Of a stretch of 64,000 nucleotides of DNA, positions 33,248 through 44,713 are shown piece after piece; positions within the stretch are counted from its first letter, which is position 1, and every line of letters begins with the position of its first letter. The notes beneath the pieces are model-generated. The model saw only the letters and a list, made by a program, of their open reading frames with translations, was not told where the DNA came from and ran no database searches. Made by a program: the position numbers and the translations under genes. Origin of the DNA: Dama dama (taxonomy: Eukaryota; Chordata; Mammalia; Artiodactyla; Cervidae); assembly GCF_033118175.1 (NCBI RefSeq), contig NC_083711.1, positions 41,054,001 to 41,118,000 on the forward strand, written 5' to 3'.

Positions 33248-34540
33248 TTTTAATAAAATAAGTCTTAATCAAAGAGAATCTGTAACTAAATACATTTCTA
33301 TAATACACAAGCATATCTTCACCAAAATTTGTGCTTATCAGAAAGGATAAAGTAAACCTTTTGTTTTCCTTATGCAACTTGAAATAGGAATCAAAAACAG
33401 GGTGCTGTTTCAATGTAAAAAAAAGTCTTTATTTGCTTACAACTTACATCTTAACATCAACCAGACAATTGTATCAATTGTCTTCTTAATCCATTACACA
33501 TTTTTGATTGTGTGTACCTGGTAATATGTTTATTTTAATAAAATGGAAATAACTAGGCTCAAATTTTGTATCAACCTTGAACAGTAAAAGTGACATATAA
33601 ATATGAGTTGTGTTAAAATAAATTTAAATAAATCTCTATTATTATTATTCAAGATCCATAAATAGCTACTTATTTCTCATGATGGCACACAGAAATTCAC
33701 TTAGCAATTTAAACCACACTTTAAGGTGCTTTTTCATTGTTTATTTTGGCCACATGAAAGATGGGTTCAGAATCAATATTTCTGTCAAGTGCTTGCTTTA
33801 TACAAATATAACTTTTTCTAGTATCTGCAGAAAAATAAAACCATTAATGCCTGTAAAAGATATAGTTCTTCCATTTGGGAAGTTTTTGTTTCTGTTTCAT
33901 AAATCGCTATTGAATCATAACGTAATTCTGCACCTAACAGACCTGTAAAGTATGTGTGCTGACTCTTGCTACCATTCAATATATTCCCAAAATACTAATC
34001 CATGTGTGTGAATGATGTTGCATATCTTCACATCAAGCACAAAAGGTCAGGATCCAGCCATTAGCTTTCTCCAGATTTAAGATGGTGATGAAATGTATAT
34101 CTCATTTTGACTGCCAAAAGATAATGGGATTCCCTGAAATCTCATTACCTGCAAATGTAATGATGGTCTTCTTAAAGTGGAATAGCAGTAAAAGAAGTAC
34201 AATAGGAAATACAATATTGCTTCAAAACTGGTGGCATAAACAGACATCTATGAGCATTACTGTTCATGTCAATACTTCATATAGAGAATAAGTCTCTTGA
34301 ATTTAGGAACTTTTTTAAGGATTACACAAATGCTGGAATCATTTTCCTCTCCTTACTGCAGGTTTAACATATATATATGTAATTTTTTTCCTGCATGACC
34401 TCCTTTCCTCCTCTTTATTAACAAGATAACTCTCATTTCCAATTTTCCCTCTTCTCCTATTCCACAAAGTCTTGGGGTGCTGAATCCTACTCCTCAATAA
34501 CCGAGATAAAATTCAATCCAAAAAAATACATGTACATAGA
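33248..34540. other. Single-copy AT-rich DNA
   Basis: Nothing recognised. Open frames of 89 and 69 codons at 33679-33948 and 34082-34291 have no familiar motif. Confidence 0.4.
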
Positions 34541-34589
34541 TAGATACATGCAGTTCCTCTCAGGCAGTATCACTGAGGCCCAGAATTTT

Positions 34590-34730
34590 TGTGGGAGTGA
34601 TGATAATGACAAATGTATACTTAACTATGTGCCAGGCTACTTTCTAAGTGTTTTTCATTCATTCAGTGTTTTAATCTTCATGATGACCCTTTGAGATAAT
34701 GGAAAAATGGCATCGTACTCCCATTGGAAA
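34590..34730 (+). repeat. MIR SINE
   Basis: 'acttaactatgtgccaggc', 'tttctaagtgtttttcattc' and 'ttaatcttcatgatgaccc' follow the MIR central core. Confidence 0.65.
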
Positions 34731-35044
34731 TTGAAATCTGAAAGACTGTAAGCCTGATGCCTTCTGGGACCCAGATGGAGAGTATCTTACTGAGAATTGT
34801 ACCTACACAGAGGAACCTGACCAGAACAAATGATGTTTTGATGATTATTGTATGGTCTGCTAGGTCAATATGACAGAAATCAGCAATTAAAAAGCAATGT
34901 CTTTGGTATCACACAGAATAATTTTAAGTATCAACTGCTATTAAACTCAATAACTGCTATTGGCACTACTTGACAAATTATTGAAAATTAAGCACTGTAT
35001 TTTGCAGTGATATTTGCAATATAATGAATAGAATGAATTAAATT

Positions 35045-35475
35045 AACAGAATGAATAGTAACACCAATATATGGAATCTAGAAAGATAGTATTGCTGAAC
35101 TTATTTACAGAGAATAAATGGAGATGAGGATGTAGAGAATGCACTGGTGGACACTGTGGGACAGAGAGGGTAGGACAAATTGAGAAAGTAGCGTTGACAT
35201 ATATACACTGTCATGTGTAAGACAGATAACTAGCAGAAAGCTGCTATATAACACAGGGAGCCCAGCATGGTGCTCTGTGGAGACCTAGCGGGGTAGGATG
35301 GCTAGAGGGCGAGGCACAAGAGGGTAAGAATGTATTTTATATATATATATATACACACATGTGTACATACATATATATATGCAAAATTATAACTGTTTCA
35401 CATTAATGTACGGCAGAGACCACAACATTGTAAAGCAATTATCCCCCAATATAAAAATAAAATTAATAATGAAGC
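35045..35475 (+). mobile_element. Ruminant L1 3' UTR, 5'-truncated
   Basis: 'caatatatggaatctagaaag', 'gagatgaggatgtagagaa', 'ataacacagggagcccagc', 'gtggagacctagcggggtag' and 'ttgtaaagcaattatccccc', then an A/AAT-rich end. Same 3' UTR type as the element at 61126 but more diverged. A TA/CA microsatellite has grown inside it. Confidence 0.88.
35337..35384. repeat. (TA)n(CA)n microsatellite inside an L1 3' UTR
   Basis: Alternating TA, then acacacatgtgtacatac, then TA again. It replaces the short A/T-rich region of the L1 3' UTR. Confidence 0.9.
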
Positions 35476-35613
35476 TGGGACAGAAAACCAGGATGAAGCT
35501 ACAGCTAGCAGAATTCCCTGCCTGAGCAGGGTTTTATGGCAGAGACATTGTCTCCCTGAGGCCTTCAAATCAAATCAGATTCACTCTAAACAAACATGTA
35601 TTTGGCACCTATG

Positions 35614-35812
35614 GTGGCTCAGTTGTAAAGAATCCTCCTGTCACTGCAGGAGACACAGGAGATGTGGGTTCGATCCCTGGGTCAGAAAGCTGGAGAAGGA
35701 AATGGCAACCCACTCCAGCATTCCTGCCTGGAAAATCCCACGGACAGAGGAGCCTGGTGGGCTGTAGTCCATGGAGCCACAAAGAGTCAAACACAGCTTA
35801 GGGACTGAGCAT
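35614..35812 (+). mobile_element. Bov-tA SINE
   Basis: Plus-strand SINE: 'tggtggctcagttgtaaag', 'tgtgggttcgatccctggg', 'gcaacccactccagcattc', 'ggtgggctgtagtccatgg' and 'agagtcaaacacagc'. The head keeps ggttcgatccctgg, close to a tRNA B box. Confidence 0.93.
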
Positions 35813-35814
35813 GC

Positions 35815-36389
35815 AAGTACGAAGAAACTTAATACAAAAAAGAGGTGTCGCAGAGTCAAAAATCTGCACGGGCCATGCTGCTGTGCATGGGTCAGTCAGC
35901 CAAACTGAAAGCGAAATTAAGAGATCAAGAGGGACGAAGTTTTCTTGGGACTTTTTAAGCTTCTGTAACCAAATGTGACTGAAATTTGCAAATTCAAATA
36001 TAAAATGGACTGTAGCGACTACAAGAAGTAGGACATATACATATACACACATGTATGTCTTATATATATATCTTCATATATGTAAATATATATATATTGC
36101 TTTCCTTCCCAAAATGTTTCAACTTCATCCTTTTTTAAAAAGATATTAGAATAGATATTTTTATGTAAGATATTCCAGTTCTTAACTGTTCATTAAACTT
36201 ACTGAGGTGCTGAGTATGATGATGCAAAACAAAACAAAACATGCTAAAATTGCCCAACAAGCAAGCTGCCCCAATTATGACCTCTGTAGTAAAAGGACAT
36301 AAACACCACTAACACTGTAAATTAGAAATTTTCATTTTAAAATGTACCCCTTAAACTTTATGCTTTTTTATTAAAATGATCCATTAGAT
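35815..36389. other. Single-copy DNA with a TA-rich tract
   Basis: 35815-36027 is moderately GC-rich single-copy sequence I cannot assign. 36028-36100 is a TA/CATA microsatellite-like tract. The rest is AT-rich. Confidence 0.4.
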
Positions 36390-36510
36390 AATTATATACA
36401 GTTTACAGATGAGAAAACAGAAGTCCAAAGAAGTTAGGTTGTTTGATAAAGCAGTGAAAGACAGCAGAGTTTAAACTCATGTTCAAATATTCTAACCCAG
36501 AGTGACTTAG
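36390..36510 (+). repeat. MIR SINE, 3' half
   Basis: 'gtttacagatgagaaaacag', 'aagtccaaagaagttaggttg' and 'gagtttaaactcatgttc' parallel the MIR run from 'ttttacagatgaggaaac' onward. Confidence 0.6.
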
Positions 36511-37427
36511 AACTAGATTTGAAAATTTAATAGTTTAAAGTAATCTCGGATATGGCTTTATTATATATTTATTAGTTTATCTGATACTGATTATTTACTG
36601 GGCAACAATTATGCATCAGGTACTCTAGACGCTGAGAAACTTTCAGGTTAAAATTAGCAATAAAATGAGTAGTAGTAGTAATATAATGAGAAAGAAATGT
36701 TCTTTTAGAATCTCTTTTTATTCAATAAGAAGTCCTATGCAATCACACTTAGGATCAGGCATAAAAATCAGGACAGATGATAGAGAATCTTGAATGCTGA
36801 AATAAGGGATTTGGACTTGAATAGGTAGGAAAATGGCTCATACCCTTCAAATTATCATGCAATTCTTAAATGTTTGAATCATTTGGATTTTTGATTATGG
36901 AATTAAGAGTCTCTTAATCTGTGATTTGTGAGTTTATATGAACCACTTTAATTTTATGCAATTATCTGTGAGTGCCTGTGTGCATGTGAATGCTTTTCTG
37001 GAGGTAGGACCCGCAATTTCCTGTTTTTTCTGTCACTCATTCCTCCCTCTCCTCACTCCTGCGTGCTCTCTCCCTTTTTATCTTCTTCCCATCATCCTTT
37101 ATTTGTTATCCAGTTTCTAAGCCACATTCCTGATTTATACAAGATTAGAATGAAAATGGCCATGTGGCACATATTTAGAAAAAGTCAAATGAAATAATTT
37201 AAGTAATATTTGACCTTTTGAACAAAGTTCAGTGTATAACTGTCTGCATTGCATATTAACTAAAAAGAGGGTATTTGTGTCTTCAAATGTATTCTAGTCA
37301 TCTTTTTCAAGTGTTGAAATAGTCATAGACATTATTTTGGCCTTAATTTACTTCCTCAATGAATGAATTACATTATTAATCGCATAGAATTCAAGCATAT
37401 TTAAATAGATAGCTCTAAGCTATTAAA
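36511..37427. other. Single-copy AT-rich DNA
   Basis: Nothing secure. A weak L2-tail-like segment lies near 36590-36650 ('gcatcaggtactctagacgc'). Confidence 0.35.
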
Positions 37428-37555
37428 GCAGCAATGATTAAACCACAAGATTTCAAATCCTAGCTGTGCCACCTAATCACTGTGTAATATTCACCAAGTT
37501 ACTATACTTTTTTGTAAATTAATCTCCTAAACTACATGATTGTTAATTTCCTTCT
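37428..37555 (+). repeat. MIR SINE
   Basis: 'atttcaaatcctagctgtgc', 'cacctaatcactgtgtaata' and 'accaagttactatactt' follow the tRNA-related head and core of MIR. Confidence 0.65.
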
Positions 37556-39289
37556 TGTTCTAAAAAGTTTTGAGTATATAAATCTAGAATGTTTAACATA
37601 TTATAAAAATGCTTTTCCCTCTCACATAATGTATTTGTATTTAAACGAAATATAATTGAAGAGTCCAGTACTTAATTTAAGTAATCATTTTAGATATGGT
37701 AAATAAAAGGTAAGCAAGTGGGAATATTCTGTCTATATCACAGACTCTACCAAATTGTAATATATGTGTCTTTTAATGTCTATGCATTCATCTGCCAGCA
37801 TCTTCAGTTTGACTTATGAAATTTCTGTGGTTCTTCTTTCAGTTATGTATAATCATAAAGCCCTCTGAATATCCACTGTGGATTCCTTTATTCAACTTTT
37901 CTCACTTTCCTTCTGGAAACAAGACATTCTTGGTAATAAACTTCAAAACTCAGTAAAATGGGGATATGAATGCTATAAAATAAATACATATATATGATTA
38001 CAAGAAAAAACAAAATGGAGGCTTTACCTACATAAAGATTATACAGTGACAAAAATGGCAAATCAACAATTTACAAAAGAGAAAAGACAAAAATTTTAGT
38101 ATGTTACTGATCCTTTCTTTATCTGAATATTGAATAATATTCCAATATAATTTTTACCATAAAAATAAATGTTTTAAAGGATAAAGTGATATACATGAGC
38201 TCTATTTACTTGCATGATTATTTACATTTTATTTGGTGCCAGTTCTAAAATTAGAAAGTATCCTTGCCTCTAAATGGATGAAATTAACAGACATCCTGTA
38301 TTATATTGCTGCTGTTACCTTCCAATTTAATTATGTTAGTATAGTGAAGAGTTTTATAGATTTACTGGGTATTATTACAAATGCCATTTGACTGTGATGT
38401 TGGGCATTAACATGTCAGTTATTTGCTTTTAGGTTAATAAAATGTTTTTACAGGAACAAGAACAGTGATATGAAATGCAATGCATAAACTCATTTTGATG
38501 TGCACAGCATGTAATTACAGCAACTACTCCGTGAGCAATCTATTTAACTTATTTTCTTGACAAAGTTTTACTTTCTCTTCTTTGCAGCATCATTACAGTG
38601 AGCAGGATAGACTAACCATCTAGTTTATTCTAAATCAGACAATTTCACAATCTTTAAGGAATACAGAGTTGGTTCCCTCATTTCTACTTTCCCAGTGAGA
38701 TACAATCACTTGTCTGATGGGACAGCTATTACAGAAGATAGCAAAATGCCTTGGGTACCTTCTGAGGCTGATAAAATAGAGTGGAATCAGATAGTGACTG
38801 AACATCATTACATAAAATTAGAATCCTACACTCAAGAGACCTCTCACTTGATCAGGTACGTATTTATGCTACCTCGCAATACTTACTTTCAAGATAGGAC
38901 AGAAAGCTTTAGCTGTCCAGATAATTGCAGATTACTAGATTACTTGTGTTTTTGATAAGTGCTTGAGTACAAGTGTAAACACTAATACGTAAACATAAGA
39001 AAGTCAAAGAACCTCTAATTCGGGGGAAGCAAGACCTGTCACTTATAAGAAAAGTCAAGACCTCCTTCAGCCTCAATTACTTAATTAAAATGCCACTGGC
39101 TGTGAATACCTTAATCCAGAGTCAGAGGAGATCAGAGGCAAATACACAGAGGAGGATGAAGTGGAGAGGGAAAACAAACCAACCTCTATAGGAAAAGTAA
39201 TAGACAAAGAGTAACAACTGATATTTACTACACTTAATCATTTTATGGAGACTGTAATAATTTCACTCCAGGTTTTGATATTTGACTGC
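37556..39289. other. Single-copy AT-rich DNA
   Basis: No repeat or coding signal recognised. An 86-codon frame at 38695-38955 has no motif I know. Part of it (38370-38620) has the repeat-free look of conserved non-coding DNA. Confidence 0.4.
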
Positions 39290-39690
39290 TGACAACTTTT
39301 AAGTCTCATTCCTCCTTCCCTCTGCCCCTGCTGCTGTGATCACCCCTGGGCCACATGATAAGAAATCCTGGTGCTTCCTCATTCCATCAGGACAGAAGAA
39401 TCAAGCAACACAAGCCCCTGCTGCACACACAGTCCTCACCGTGAACCCACCACCTAATTATCCTAGAAACCTTAAAGCTAGTATTCTCTCTTTGCTCTCC
39501 CAAGCAACTTTTGACCTGCTTGAGAGACCTGACTTATTCTCCCTAGAAAGTCTCATTATGTAAAAATGGAAACTTTTCATACACTCTTGGTGTGGGGGCG
39601 GCATCATCAGGCTTGACATCTAAACTGCATTTTGGGGAGTTCCACACTACTTCTGGGGTGGCTACAACAGAGACAAAAACTTGGAAGAAA
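39290..39690 (+). repeat. Possible LTR-like fragment
   Basis: C-rich text with a polypyrimidine stretch, 'gacctgcttgagagacctga', 'ttattctccctagaaagtct' and a gtaaaaatgg where LTRs carry a polyadenylation signal, followed by 'ctcttggtgtgggggcgg'. It resembles the U3/R part of an endogenous retroviral LTR. I cannot name the family, and no viral coding sequence is seen. Confidence 0.33.
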
Positions 39691-39974
39691 AATGACCATG
39701 ACCAAAAGTAGGTAGATATTTTCAGTAACTTCAAATTATGGATGATGCTTAAATGATAAGGTCACAGCCTATTAGCCCTTGCAGTCCAAGTAGTCCTTTT
39801 CATTTCCTTTTTGAATTTATGTAATATTCTTGCCAAGTAGATATCCTGATAAATATTAATACAATGCCACAATAATATTCATTCATCATTTAACAAAATG
39901 ACACATTTCCTTATGTCTCTAAGCCTTTAACGTAAGGAAGGCTTCTAACTTAACTAATACATATTTCACTTATA

Positions 39975-40430
39975 TATTAGTTTCCTAAGGCTGCTGTGAC
40001 AAATCACCACAAACTTGGTGGTAGAAAACAATGGGAATGAATTCTCTTTCTACCTGGAAGGCAGAAATCTGAAGTCAAAATGTCAGCAGAGTAGTCAAAC
40101 TGTCTCTGGAGGTTCTAGGGGAGAATTTGTTCCTTGCCCCTTCTAGTTTCTTGCAAAGGTCAACATTCCTTGGCTTATGGCTGCATCTCTTTACTCTATT
40201 CTGCATCACCTTCTCTTCTGTGAGTCTATATCTTCCTCTTTGTGTTTGTCTTATTCCCCACTGTCTATTTCTTATAATCACACATGTAATTATTTTCACT
40301 GCCTACAAGAATAATTCAAGATAAGCTACTCCTCTCAAAATTCTTAATTTAATCATGTGTTTTGCCATGTAAGGTGATATTTAATCTATTACCACATGAG
40401 GTAATACTCAAATGTTGTGGGAACTGATAA
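39975..40430 (-). repeat. MaLR-like LTR, antisense
   Basis: 'ttagtttcctaaggctgctg', 'gacaaatcaccacaaacttg', 'aatctgaagtcaaaatgtcag', 'ttcctcggcttatggctgc'-like and 'ttttgccatgtaaggtgat' blocks follow the reverse complement of a MaLR-type LTR. Recalled family, approximate ends. Confidence 0.55.
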
Positions 40431-41465
40431 GAATTGATTGTTTCGGGTGGTATGATTCAGTATACATTTTAGTTAATAGACTCAAAAAGCTAAGGAAGCT
40501 GTTCCTGGCCCCAGTTCTACTACTGAGAGAGAAGAGTGTTGGAGCCTCCGAACTTGTCAGATGTTTGAAAAGAATTCAGTTAATGTGAAAATAATGGAAT
40601 ATCAATCAACAAAGATCAATCTTTGCAACTTCATCACTTACTTCATCTATTTTCTTTTACACACCCTTTGACTACTGTAATAAACCAATCTCTGAATAAT
40701 ATATATAATCTCTGAATTTCTGCTCTCTGAATTCTTTTTCAACTGTTCATTTAGCTCACAGTGCCCTCCTTTTCATCATTTCATGTTCATTTCCCATTTG
40801 CCTTCATGATCTGTTAAAATAGCTATTGTTCAGCCAAATCTAACTAGACTTTAATTTAGAAAATAAACTGTATTAAACACTTTCCCCTAGCACCAACATA
40901 ATTACTTTTACATACTGTACTGTCTTGTATTAAGTATTTAATCAAATAATAAGTTGAAAGTGTCAAATTTTACTCTTAATGTTAAATTTCCATTTTGGGG
41001 CCCTTCACCCAAAGCACTTGCTGTTTTTGACTTTTATTTGTAACTGTTCCATATCTGACTGATTCCTCTTCATTCTTGCCGTTCAGGCTGCCCCCTTGTA
41101 GCACCTTTATGTTGGGTTTCTTTGCACTTGTCAGCTTTAAATGCTATGTCTGTGTCTCTAACATCTCCCAGTGTTCCTCTGTAGGACACTGTTTGGAGTC
41201 TTCCTTCTAAGGAGATGCAAATTCTTCTGAATCACAAAGTTAAATCTTTAACATCATCTTCATGCTTTCTGCATATTCTTGGAAACATTTAGATGAATGA
41301 GACACAAGGGGTGCATTCTCTAGTGAAATCAAACAGGCAAATATACTCTACTCATCTCTTTCAGCTTATATTCCAATTGCTTGTCATGTAACAGAATAGA
41401 TCAACATTTTAAAACAAAAACATACAAAAAACATATTTCTACCTGTTGGGCAAATCTGGCTGCTA
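40431..41465. other. Single-copy AT-rich DNA
   Basis: Nothing recognised over about 1 kb. Confidence 0.4.
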
Positions 41466-41682
41466 GCTTTTCTCATAGCTCAGTTGGTAAATAATCTGCT
41501 TGCAATTCAGGAGACCCGGGTTCGATTCCTGGGTTGAGAAGATCCCCTGGAGAAGGAAATGGCAATCCACTCCAGTATTATTGCCTGGAGAATCCCATGG
41601 ACAGAGGAGCCTGGCAGGCTATAGTCCATGAGGTTGCAATGAGACAGACACGACTTGGCGACTAAACCACCACCACCAAAAG
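41466..41682 (+). mobile_element. Bov-tA SINE
   Basis: Plus-strand SINE: 'tcatagctcagttggtaaa', 'gacccgggttcgattcctgg', 'tccactccagtattattgcc', 'cctggcaggctatagtcc' and 'gagacagacacgacttggc', ending in an (ACC)n tail. The head retains tRNA-like A-box and B-box text. Confidence 0.94.
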
Positions 41683-41989
41683 AGGCTATGTAACAAGACC
41701 TCAGCCACACTGATGACAATCTTTATTTGACTCTCACTATGTAATGTGCTACCTTAAGTGCTAACTGTGGGGTGAGCTTCTTGGGGTACAAGGAATAGCA
41801 TGAATCATCCTCTTCGCCATCACTGGCCTGGATGCAGATGATCTGGGGCCAGTTTCCTCCAATACTGCTGATGACTTGGGCAGGTCATTGCCAGTCTCTT
41901 GTCCACAGCTTCCAAGGGTAAAAGCAACAATTTCCATGGCTATCCCACAGTGTTTACATATGATGTATAATTTGACATTATGTCATTCA

Positions 41990-42395
41990 TTATTTCTTAT
42001 CAATCACTATGCTCCGTGCTGGGATAACCTGAAGGAAACATTATTACACACTCAAAGATCTCAGGTGCCAGTGGAAAAGATAGTCAACCAGCTATTAATA
42101 AGATTAATTACGGTATTATTGTGATTTTACCCTTACTACAGAGAGGGAAGTGGTAGATGCCCTGAAAAGACATATGAGAGATTGACAACACATTCAGGAC
42201 AAAAAAATTCTTGGAGAGAGTTTGTCACATGAGCTGAAATTTGAAAGAAACAAAGTTACCAGCCAGGTGAAGAAAGCAGAAGATAGCATTGTAGGCAAAA
42301 GGACTAAAACCTGCTATACCATGAAGGAAAGAGAATATGATACATATGGAAAAGTAGTATGTCGTTTTTTATTTTCCAACAAATATTTTTTGGTC
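41990..42395 (-). repeat. L2 LINE fragment
   Basis: 'cactatgctccgtgctggg', 'ctcaaagatctcaggtgcc' and 'gagctgaaatttgaaag' follow the reverse complement of the L2 3' end. Strongly diverged. Confidence 0.45.
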
Positions 42396-42397
42396 AA

Positions 42398-42738
42398 GGC
42401 TATACTCTGAATGCTTGTGTCCTGTCAAAGTTCATATGTAGAAATTTTAGTCCCCAGTGATGCTACTGATAGGTCAGTCCTCTGAGAGGTGACCAGGTCA
42501 TAGGGGTGGAGCTCTCATGAGTGGGATTAGTGACATTATGAAAGAAATCCCACAGAGCTTTCTAGTTCCTTCCACTATGGGAGAATACAGCTAGAAGCTT
42601 CTGACCCTGAAGCAGAACCATATCTGGCTATGCTGGATTCCTGATCTCGACTTCCAGTCCTCAGAACAATGACAAGTACATTTCTGCTGTTTATAAACCA
42701 TCCAATCTGTGGTATACTGTTATTGAACTAATGAATGA
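42398..42738 (+). repeat. ERVL-MaLR solitary LTR
   Basis: 'gaatgcttgtgtcctgtc', 'agttcatatgtagaaatttt', 'gaccaggtcataggggtgg', 'gctctcatgagtgggatta', 'gagctttctagttccttcc' and 'ctgctgtttataaaccatcc' occur in LTR order. It is the reverse-oriented relative of the LTR at 7112-7447. It sits between L2 pieces. Confidence 0.7.
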
Positions 42739-42829
42739 ACTAGAAAATGAACTAAGGAAATCACTAATACTTTAGATTCTAATTAAGCAATAAGCTATAA
42801 GGAAAACAATCTCTACCATCATAGAAGGC

Positions 42830-43250
42830 ACAAATCAGTATGTGGGAGATATGAATGCAGCTTATAATGATCACAGTGGGGGATCTATATGAGGACAGGA
42901 GCCTGGGAGGAGATGAAGCTATAGAGGTGGCAGGGTTGCAAGTTTAAAAGCCTAATTTGCCTTTCTGAGGATCTGCATTCTACTCAGTGGGCAATCACGA
43001 ACAACAATAAATGAATTTAAGTAGAGGAACAACCTAACAAAGTTGTATTTTTAGAAGATCATTCTCTAGCCATGAAAAGGATGGGTTGAAAGGAGATACT
43101 ACTGAAGGACTAAAAATGTGTTAAGGGACAACCCCAAGAATTTAAAAAGAAAATTATGTATGTTAAGGTATTGAGAATAAAATTATTTTAAGGAATGAAA
43201 ACTAAAGGAGTTGATTTTGTGTTGTCTATAAGGTGTAAGAGTTTGACATG
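42830..43250 (-). repeat. L2 LINE fragment
   Basis: 'aggatctgcattctactcag', 'aaatttaagtagaggaacaa'-like text, 'gaagatcattctctagcc' and 'gtgttaagggacaacccc' follow L2 antisense. Its last part resembles 44064-44142. Confidence 0.5.
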
Positions 43251-43269
43251 GATAGCAATGTCATTTATA

Positions 43270-43846
43270 TGATAACTTATTCAATATATGCTTATTGAGT
43301 TATTACTAATAATCTAATATTATACAGCAAATGCATCAATAAACAAAATAGGCCAAATTTTCAACCTTAATGGAGTTTACATCAGGTTTAGTGGAAAGCA
43401 GATATAAGTAAGATAAGTAAGTCAATGATATAATCGAAAGGTTACAAGCATTACAGAATCTAGAGCAGAGAAAGGGGAACCACTTATGGGAGGGGGAGCT
43501 AGAATTTTAGCAGTGTGGTCAGGGCAGGCCTTACTGAGAAGGAGACAGTTGAGCAAAGCCTTGAAGCAGATGGGGAAGGGAGTCATAAGCATATCCCAAA
43601 GGATTTCAGGAAGAAAGAAGAAGCTCTGCAAAGACCTGAAATCATAGCACATGTCTGGCATGTTCAAATAGCCACTATAGGACTCTGTGGAGAGGACTAA
43701 GGTATGCAGGAGCAGAATAAGATGAGGTGAGGCAGAGTGGCAGGTGGAAGCCAGAGGAAGAAGGACCTTCAAGGCCATGAAAAGATGTTTGGACTGTTTT
43801 CTGATAGAGAAGGTTTGTGACAGAGAGACCTGAATATACTTAAATT
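43270..43846 (-). repeat. L2 LINE fragment
   Basis: Antisense L2 3' region: 'caatatatgcttattgag', 'caaccttaatggagtttac', 'cagtgtggtcagggcaggcc', 'ttactgagaaggagacag', 'tgagcaaagccttgaag' and 'aaggaccttcaaggccatg'. This is the best L2 match in the window. It ends at an A17 run (43847-43863). Open frames of 118 and 61 codons across it are artefacts of the repeat. Confidence 0.62.
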
Positions 43847-43863
43847 AAAAAAAAAAAAAAAAA
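43847..43863 (+). repeat. A17 homopolymer
   Basis: Run of 17 A between two L2-like pieces. It may mark the end of an unrecognised retro-insertion; I found no flanking duplication. Confidence 0.85.
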
Positions 43864-43974
43864 TATGATGTGCTCTGTTATAAGTAAACCAAGGAAGGCA
43901 AACATGCAAAGAATAAGCCCAGTTAGTATCCTGTTACACTATCCCATGGAGGCAAGAGACTATTTCCAAATAAG

Positions 43975-44480
43975 AATTCATGGAGACTTGGATATGGTGG
44001 TAGCAGTGAAGATGGAGAGAATTAACTGTATTCTGGGAACTACTAATGGAAGACCAGAGACATGTTAGGAGACAATCACAATAATTCAAGAAGTAAATCA
44101 CATATGTTATGATAAGAGACCAAGAATGAAGTTATTTTAAAACTTCATAGAGAGCCAATAGCATTTTCAGTTACATAGGATATCCCACAGCTGCTTTGTT
44201 ATAACAGTGATGTTATATAAATGTGATGTTATAACAGTTTTTACTGGCAATGGACTTTGATTTTCAGAAGACAGAGTAGAAGAATTTTAGAGTTTGGGGT
44301 AGAGGAGAAATAAGAATAGATGTACCTAACTATACAGAAGTTATAATGTAGAAGCTAAGAGGGAATTTGGGAATCTAGGGCCCAATTTGGTGATTGATGA
44401 AAACAGGGACCAAAGGATGAATGACGTGAGTCCAGATGAATTTAAGGCAGCTCTCATGCTGAGAATTGGTATTAAGGGAT
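43975..44480 (-). repeat. L2 LINE fragments, rearranged order
   Basis: Pieces resembling L2 antisense occur at 43978-44040 ('ggtggtagcagtgaagatgg') and 44064-44142 ('acaatcacaataattcaag'). In L2 the second normally precedes the first, so this is a rearranged or double insertion. 44260-44480 is weaker. Confidence 0.42.
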
Positions 44481-44489
44481 TGGGGGTGG

Positions 44490-44713
44490 TGCTTTCTGCT
44501 CTGCTAGGTCGCTTCAGTTCTGTCTGACTCTTTGTGACCCCATGGGTGGCAGTCTACCAGGCTTCTCTGTCCCTGGGATTCTCCAACAAGAATACTGGAG
44601 TGGGTTGCCATTTCCTCCTCCAGGGGATCTTCTCGACCCAGGAATCGAACCCTGGTCTTTCATGTTTCCTGTATTGGCAGGCGGGTTCTTTACCACTAGT
44701 GCCACCTGGGAAG
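44490..44713 (-). mobile_element. Bov-tA SINE
   Basis: Minus-strand SINE: 'ctgctaggtcgcttcagttc', 'gaccccatgggtggcag', 'gagtgggttgccatttcctc', 'ggaatcgaaccctggtctt' and 'ggcgggttctttaccacta', ending 'gccacctgggaag'. Confidence 0.94.

Noticed and set aside
32943..33413. 156-codon minus-strand frame as one gene
   Set aside because: The right part is flanking DNA beyond the target duplication at 33228-33247; only the left part is L1 ORF2. The fusion is accidental.
39336..39563. 75-codon proline-rich frame as a retroviral gene piece
   Set aside because: The stretch looks like LTR-type non-coding sequence and contains no gag, pol or env motif.
43422..43778. 118-codon minus-strand frame
   Set aside because: Lies wholly in an L2 fragment, is not the L2 protein with its motifs, and shows no host protein feature.
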